Source: SZUA-430 sp044220975
Lineage (GTDB): Bacteria > Pseudomonadota > Alphaproteobacteria > Micropepsales > Micropepsaceae
Length of the DNA stretch: 64,000 bases
NCBI GenBank assembly: GCA_044220975.1
Contig: JBGAPZ010000021.1
Location: forward strand, 1 to 64,000
Direction: 5' to 3'
The notes under the pieces were generated by a model. The model made no database searches. It saw only the letters and a program-made list of their open reading frames with translations, and was not told where the DNA came from. The translations under genes and the position numbers were made by a program. Shown in pieces: positions 58,150-64,000 of this stretch (position 1 is its first letter; each line of letters begins with the position of its first letter).

Positions 58150-59646
58150 TTGGGGAACCGTCGCAGCGTGCTTGGGATTTGGATGATTGTCGCGACGTCG
58201 GTGGCGGCGGCTGTGCCGGCCGCACCGAAGACTGCGCCTGCCGCGGTGCAAGCGAAGGTGCAAACCGTTGCGGCGGACACGCGGCTTGAACGGGCTGCAG
58301 GCGCGATCGACGACGGGCACTATTCGTTTGCGCTCGATCTCGTGGCCGGCGCTTTGAACGACGGACAACTCTCCGCAACGGATGGCGATTGGGCGGCTTA
58401 TCTGAAGGCACGCGCACTTGCGGGGCTAGGCAAGGCAGGCGACGCCGAGAAGGTCGTGCGCGAGCGCTACACCGCAAGCCCCAACGGTTACACGTGGGCC
58501 TCGCTCGTCGCGATCCTCACGACGAATGGACGATACGACCTCGCTGCTGCTGCGATCCTCGACCTTGAGGAAGAAGATTTCATCATGGTCAACCGCCTGC
58601 GCCCGGCGGTTGTGGAGAGCATCGTGTCGTCGCTCGGAGCCGTGCCGCTGCGCGACAGACTGATCGTGCGTTTGGTCGAAGGCCGCTACAGCGGGCCGTC
58701 TGCGCAGCGCGTGCCGGACACTTTGCGCCTGCGCTATATCGGCATGCTTCTCAGTCAGCGGCGCGTCGAAGACGCGGCGCGGCAGACGGAGGCGTTGGAG
58801 ACGCCGTCGATCTTGAGCGTCATTCTGACGGACAAAGCGTTTGAACCGCTTTGGGAACATCCGGGCGTGCGTGCATTGATGGCGCCAGGCGCGCTGGTCG
58901 CACGCGTCGAGCGCGGTTTGCAGCTGCAGCTGGAACAAGCGTCTCTGACGTCAACGGATTGGTTGAACGTGATGCGGTCGCTTCGCGTTATCGGCAAGGC
59001 CGACGAAGCGGTGCGGCTCGGGCTCCACGCCGTCGAACAGGCGCGTCGGGAAAAGAAGGCTGCGGGGCCGGCGCTTCGGCTCGAGATTGCCAATGCGTAC
59101 GCGGATTTGGGACAGGCGTGGGCGGCGCGACGTACGGCGCGGGCGCTGTTGAAGGAAGAGCCGTCGCTTTCGATCGCGCTTCGTGTTGCGATCGCGCAGG
59201 TGTTGGACGTGACGGGCGACGACGACGGCGCGTTGCAGTTGTTGGGCACGCTGGAAGGCGAGGCGCGCACGCCGGCTGTGCTGAAAGCGACGGTATGTGC
59301 CGCGCACGATATCGGGCGGACTGCGAAGCGTGACGAGGCGCTCGCGGCGCTCGACGCAATAAAGGATCAAGCCCCGGCGGAGTCGTTCGACGCGTTTGTT
59401 TGCACGGGCCAGAAGGATAAGGCCGCGGCAGTTTTGGCTGCGATGTTCGCGAAGCCGGAGCTGCGCGCTTCCGCGATTATGTTGGCGCAGCTCTATGCCG
59501 ATCCGATCAAGCCCGTCGCCAATCAAAGCGACATGCGCTACCGGATGCGGGCGCTCGTCGCGACAGCGGCGGTGCAGGAGGCGATCAAGCCCTATGCGCG
59601 CTCGATCCCTTTGCCATTTACGATCGCCAATTCGCGGGGGCTTTAG
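58150..59646 (+). CDS. Exported TPR-like protein, unknown function
   Basis: The 498-residue product opens with a signal peptide (GNRRSVLGIWMIVATSVAAAV) if the TTG at 58150 is used, which is supported by GGGGG 6 bases upstream; the ATG at 58183 would cut the signal short. The rest is helical with repeat-like spacing of Ala, Leu and Gly (for example LKARALAGLGKAGDAEKVV and LEIANAYADLGQAWAARR), consistent with tetratricopeptide-type repeats in the periplasm. I do not recognise a named family. It converges on the beta-propeller gene, the two stops overlapping by 4 bases. Confidence 0.7.
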   Translation: MGNRRSVLGIWMIVATSVAAAVPAAPKTAPAAVQAKVQTVAADTRLERAAGAIDDGHYSFALDLVAGALNDGQLSATDGDWAAYLKARALAGLGKAGDAEKVVRERYTASPNGYTWASLVAILTTNGRYDLAAAAILDLEEEDFIMVNRLRPAVVESIVSSLGAVPLRDRLIVRLVEGRYSGPSAQRVPDTLRLRYIGMLLSQRRVEDAARQTEALETPSILSVILTDKAFEPLWEHPGVRALMAPGALVARVERGLQLQLEQASLTSTDWLNVMRSLRVIGKADEAVRLGLHAVEQARREKKAAGPALRLEIANAYADLGQAWAARRTARALLKEEPSLSIALRVAIAQVLDVTGDDDGALQLLGTLEGEARTPAVLKATVCAAHDIGRTAKRDEALAALDAIKDQAPAESFDAFVCTGQKDKAAAVLAAMFAKPELRASAIMLAQLYADPIKPVANQSDMRYRMRALVATAAVQEAIKPYARSIPLPFTIANSRGL

Positions 59647-61598
59647 CGGCCGCGCGGCGCGAAATTGACGCGGCGCGTTTCCTTTATGCCGCTTGCGGTG
59701 AGGTTGCCTTCGACCAGCTCGTAGCCCATTAGCGCCAGCGTGCGGTCCCGCAAGAAGATCGGCCTGGCATTGCCGTACCAATCGACGCACGACGCCTGGC
59801 ATTGATCGTCGACCACGTGTCCGTCGTCGGCGAAAAGTTCGCCCAGCGGCGCGAAACGGCGGTCTGCCCTACGCAAGAATGTGATCGCAGCCGAGCTTTC
59901 GATCAGTTGGCTTGCGCCCGGCCGTGCGGCGCGCGCGACAGGCAGGGCCAGGAACCCGTCGTCGGCGGTGCCGCCACCGGACGGCTTGAAGAAGAATCCG
60001 TGGCTGCGGGTTTCGCCTTGGGCGGCGCGCTCCAGCGTGTAGCGGTCGCCGATCACCGGCGATTGCGGGGCGGTGAGTTCGACGGCTTGAAAATGCAAGT
60101 CGTTGGCGTCGGCGCCGACGACGACGGCGTTGCGACCAAGCGCTTCGATGCGATCGACGCCGTGCTTGAGTTCGAAGCGCGCCGCCTCGCCACCGCGGAC
60201 CGGCGCCACGAACAGCAACGAGCTGAAATCCTGCGGGCGCCCCCAACTGTTTCCGGTGCCATAGAGGACGTAGTCGCCGACGAACCGGTTCTGCATCGTG
60301 TAGTAGCTGTCGCGGCTTGGTGACGGCAGTTTGCGGTAATAGGCCTGGCGGGCGTCGTCGTCGCCGTCACCGAACGCGTAGAGTGGCAGACGAAGCAGCG
60401 CTACCGATCCGCTCGAGAACTCAGGATTCCACATCGCGTCGCCGCCGCCGTCGCTGCGCACGAGCACGTTCAACATGCCCTCGTTCCAATCTTCGCGGAA
60501 CGAGAATTGGTCGACGGGGTTGCCGCGCGTGCCGATAGCCGAGGGGCGTCCACCGCGCAGCGGCATGCGGTAGAGCATGGCCGACGGGCTCTTGCCGCTC
60601 TCTTCCGCGTAATAGCGATTGTTGCCCACCCAGACATAGACCGCGTTTCCGGAGACGTAGAACGTGCGGCTGTACGAGCCCAGTACGGCTTGCGCATTGC
60701 ACTGCAAGACGACTGCCTCAAGATTGCATGAGGTCACCGTGTGCAACGTATCGATGTCGGCGTTGTGAGGGTCGCGCAGATTTTCGGGTAGATAGATTTG
60801 GCGCGCGCCGACGATGCGGCTGAACGGGCGCTTTGCGTCGCCGGTCCAGCGGCGTACGCCGGGCATCCAATCGAACGTGGCGGTGGGGCCGTACGGCAGG
60901 CTGAGCGGGGAGTAGACGATCAACGTCGATCCGATCAGGCGCGAAGCGTAGTTGCGCGACGAGTAGTAATCGTTCGAGCGCAAGTGATAGGCGTCTTCGA
61001 AGTCGAGGTTGCCGCTCGCGTCGATGCGGAAGCGATTAATCTCCGTGCCGCCGCGCGCATAGCTGTAGCCGATCACAATGACGCGGTTTCCAGCGACAAG
61101 CATCTCGTCGTACCAGGCGCCTTGACCGCTGGTGCCCGGCGGGAACGCGTCGATCGTATCGATGGGTTTGAGGTCGCCGCGACCGGTCGAGACCGTGAAC
61201 AGGCGGCCACGGCGCAGGATGACAATCGTGTCGCCGTGCATCTTGACGATGCCGCCTTCGTCGACACCCGCCTCTTGTGTGTTCGTGATGCTTTCACCGG
61301 TCGCTGGCGCACCTGCCGCATCGGCGGGAGCAGCGGCCATCGGCGCTGGCGGCGGGGCGGGCGGTGGAACGACAGAGTAATTGTTTTTCATTTTGGGCTG
61401 CCGGCGTCCACGTCGTGTCCGTTCCAGATAGCGCTTGAGCTGTCGGTCCGAAACGAACGGCGTCATCGTGTTGTGGGGCGCCGTTCGCACCTGCTCGGCG
61501 GAGGCTGTCGGCGCGATGGCCGTGGGACCAAAGGCGCAGGCCATCGCCAGCGTGGCGCCGAACGCCGCGCCGCGCAATCTTCCGCCGAGCAATTTCAT
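59643..61598 (-). CDS. Secreted beta-propeller protein
   Basis: The 651-residue protein has a signal peptide (residues 1 to about 34, ending TASA), a proline/alanine-rich linker (PPPAPPPAP near 75-85) and a C-terminal domain of the Beta_propel family with the entry sequence TNTQEAGVDEGGIVKMHGDTIVIL, seen in archaeal and bacterial secreted propellers. Four cysteines (TSCNLEAVVLQC, DQCQASC) suggest disulphides. Start 61598 follows GGAGGAAG. It lies 11 bases after the M2 peptidase stop on the same strand and is co-transcribed. Function unknown. Confidence 0.82.
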   Translation of the reverse strand: MKLLGGRLRGAAFGATLAMACAFGPTAIAPTASAEQVRTAPHNTMTPFVSDRQLKRYLERTRRGRRQPKMKNNYSVVPPPAPPPAPMAAAPADAAGAPATGESITNTQEAGVDEGGIVKMHGDTIVILRRGRLFTVSTGRGDLKPIDTIDAFPPGTSGQGAWYDEMLVAGNRVIVIGYSYARGGTEINRFRIDASGNLDFEDAYHLRSNDYYSSRNYASRLIGSTLIVYSPLSLPYGPTATFDWMPGVRRWTGDAKRPFSRIVGARQIYLPENLRDPHNADIDTLHTVTSCNLEAVVLQCNAQAVLGSYSRTFYVSGNAVYVWVGNNRYYAEESGKSPSAMLYRMPLRGGRPSAIGTRGNPVDQFSFREDWNEGMLNVLVRSDGGGDAMWNPEFSSGSVALLRLPLYAFGDGDDDARQAYYRKLPSPSRDSYYTMQNRFVGDYVLYGTGNSWGRPQDFSSLLFVAPVRGGEAARFELKHGVDRIEALGRNAVVVGADANDLHFQAVELTAPQSPVIGDRYTLERAAQGETRSHGFFFKPSGGGTADDGFLALPVARAARPGASQLIESSAAITFLRRADRRFAPLGELFADDGHVVDDQCQASCVDWYGNARPIFLRDRTLALMGYELVEGNLTASGIKETRRVNFAPRGR

Positions 61599-61609
61599 AC
61601 TTCCTCCGG

Positions 61610-63520
<1,911 letters not shown>

Positions 63521-63574
63521 GTGAGGAACCCCTTGGCTGATTTTCCTGGCCCGTGGATAGCACGGTGGCTCCGG

Positions 63575-64000
63575 TCAGCGCGAGAGACCCCCCATGGGGA
63601 CGAAGCCGCTTGTCCCCGCAACCCTGGACAACCAGGCGGAGACGGCTGGGTATTTCTTCAGGTCGAAGCCGCCTTCTTCGGCGCAGTGGGTGTAGGCGTA
63701 GAGGGCGATGTCGGCGAGGGAGTAGGCTTGGCCAACGAACCAATCCTGTTTTTTCAATTGGCCTTCCATGACGCCCAATGCGGCGTTGCCCTTCGCGTGC
63801 CATTCGGGGATCAAATGTTCCTTCTGGCGCAGTTGTTCCTTCGACACGAAGGCCATCCAAAAGCGGGCGACGGCGATGTAGGGCTCGTGGCTGTATTGCT
63901 CGAAGAACATCCACTGCAGCATTTGGGCGCGGGCGAACTTGTCGACCGGGATCAAGGGTGAGCCTTCCGCCAGATACCAGATAATCGCGTTCGATTCGGG
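63575..64000 (-). CDS. Glutathione S-transferase, C-terminal part (cut by window edge)
   Basis: The visible 141 residues start within the thioredoxin-like domain (PESNAIIWYLAEGS, containing the ESxAI glutathione-binding motif) and include the whole helical C-terminal domain, with FFEQYSHEPYIAVARFW and YSLADIALYAYTH, the latter containing the conserved N-capping SLADI. The 5' part lies beyond 64000. Subclass cannot be assigned. It is in the same direction as the M2 peptidase, 55 bases before it. Confidence 0.9.
   Translation of the reverse strand, partial: PESNAIIWYLAEGSPLIPVDKFARAQMLQWMFFEQYSHEPYIAVARFWMAFVSKEQLRQKEHLIPEWHAKGNAALGVMEGQLKKQDWFVGQAYSLADIALYAYTHCAEEGGFDLKKYPAVSAWLSRVAGTSGFVPMGGLSR

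Overview
The window is chromosomal DNA from a GC-rich alphaproteobacterium. The group is indicated by a SciP (DUF1153) gene at 816-1091, an alphaproteobacterial petABC cytochrome bc1 operon next to hemF/trmL, a PetP/PetR-like regulator pair, a phasin, and a dense cluster of GANTC sites (the CcrM methylation sequence). I cannot place it more exactly. About 72 protein genes and one tRNA gene are supported. I saw no insertion sequence, prophage, CRISPR array or rRNA. The last gene, a glutathione S-transferase, is cut by the right edge.

Layout. 1-4.5 kb: small membrane protein, sciP, mnmA, tRNA-Met and a threonine ammonia-lyase gene whose ATG lies 22 nt after the tRNA. 4.0-7.2 kb: Lrp regulator divergent from saccharopine dehydrogenase and an antiquitin-type aldehyde dehydrogenase, the lower half of lysine catabolism. 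7.2-18.9 kb: accessory metabolic genes, a MerR regulator facing a short CDF-like transporter across a well-formed MerR-type promoter, a short flagellin-like protein, amidase, Fe-alcohol dehydrogenase with an SDR, MarC and an esterase. 19.0-25.8 kb: a four-gene MoxR/DUF58/DUF4159/membrane-protein operon. 25.9-29.8 kb: DUF1285, NUDIX, CCA-adding enzyme and a PP2C-like phosphatase.

29.9-34.1 kb: hemF and trmL divergent from petABC, which ends at a strong intrinsic terminator. 34.2-38.6 kb: mtnP, apt, mtnA and a FucA-like class II aldolase, a set matching the DHAP shunt for 5'-methylthioadenosine, followed by a pteridine reductase-like SDR and folB. 38.6-41.9 kb: uvrC, pgsA, moaD, moaE. 41.9-48.2 kb: ilvE, a MarR/OmpR/histidine-kinase/monooxygenase operon, phasin, TetR, proC and ybjN. 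48.2-48.65 kb: non-coding, with eight GANTC sites in 211 bp. 48.65-52.3 kb: lgt, a MidA-like methyltransferase, pgeF and a lipoprotein, all with ATGA overlaps. 52.4-57.1 kb: prs, rplY, pth, ychF and a DUF3667 protein. 57.1-64 kb: a structured region ending in a terminator, aqpZ, an exported repeat-like protein, a secreted beta-propeller protein, an M2 metallopeptidase lipoprotein and the partial GST.

Many gene pairs overlap by four bases at NTGA, so much of the window is read as translationally coupled operons. The less ordinary points are the GANTC cluster, the MTA-shunt operon, the tRNA-Met/ilvA arrangement, the MerR promoter with its shortened transporter, the flagellin-like protein, and the possible small RNA before aqpZ.
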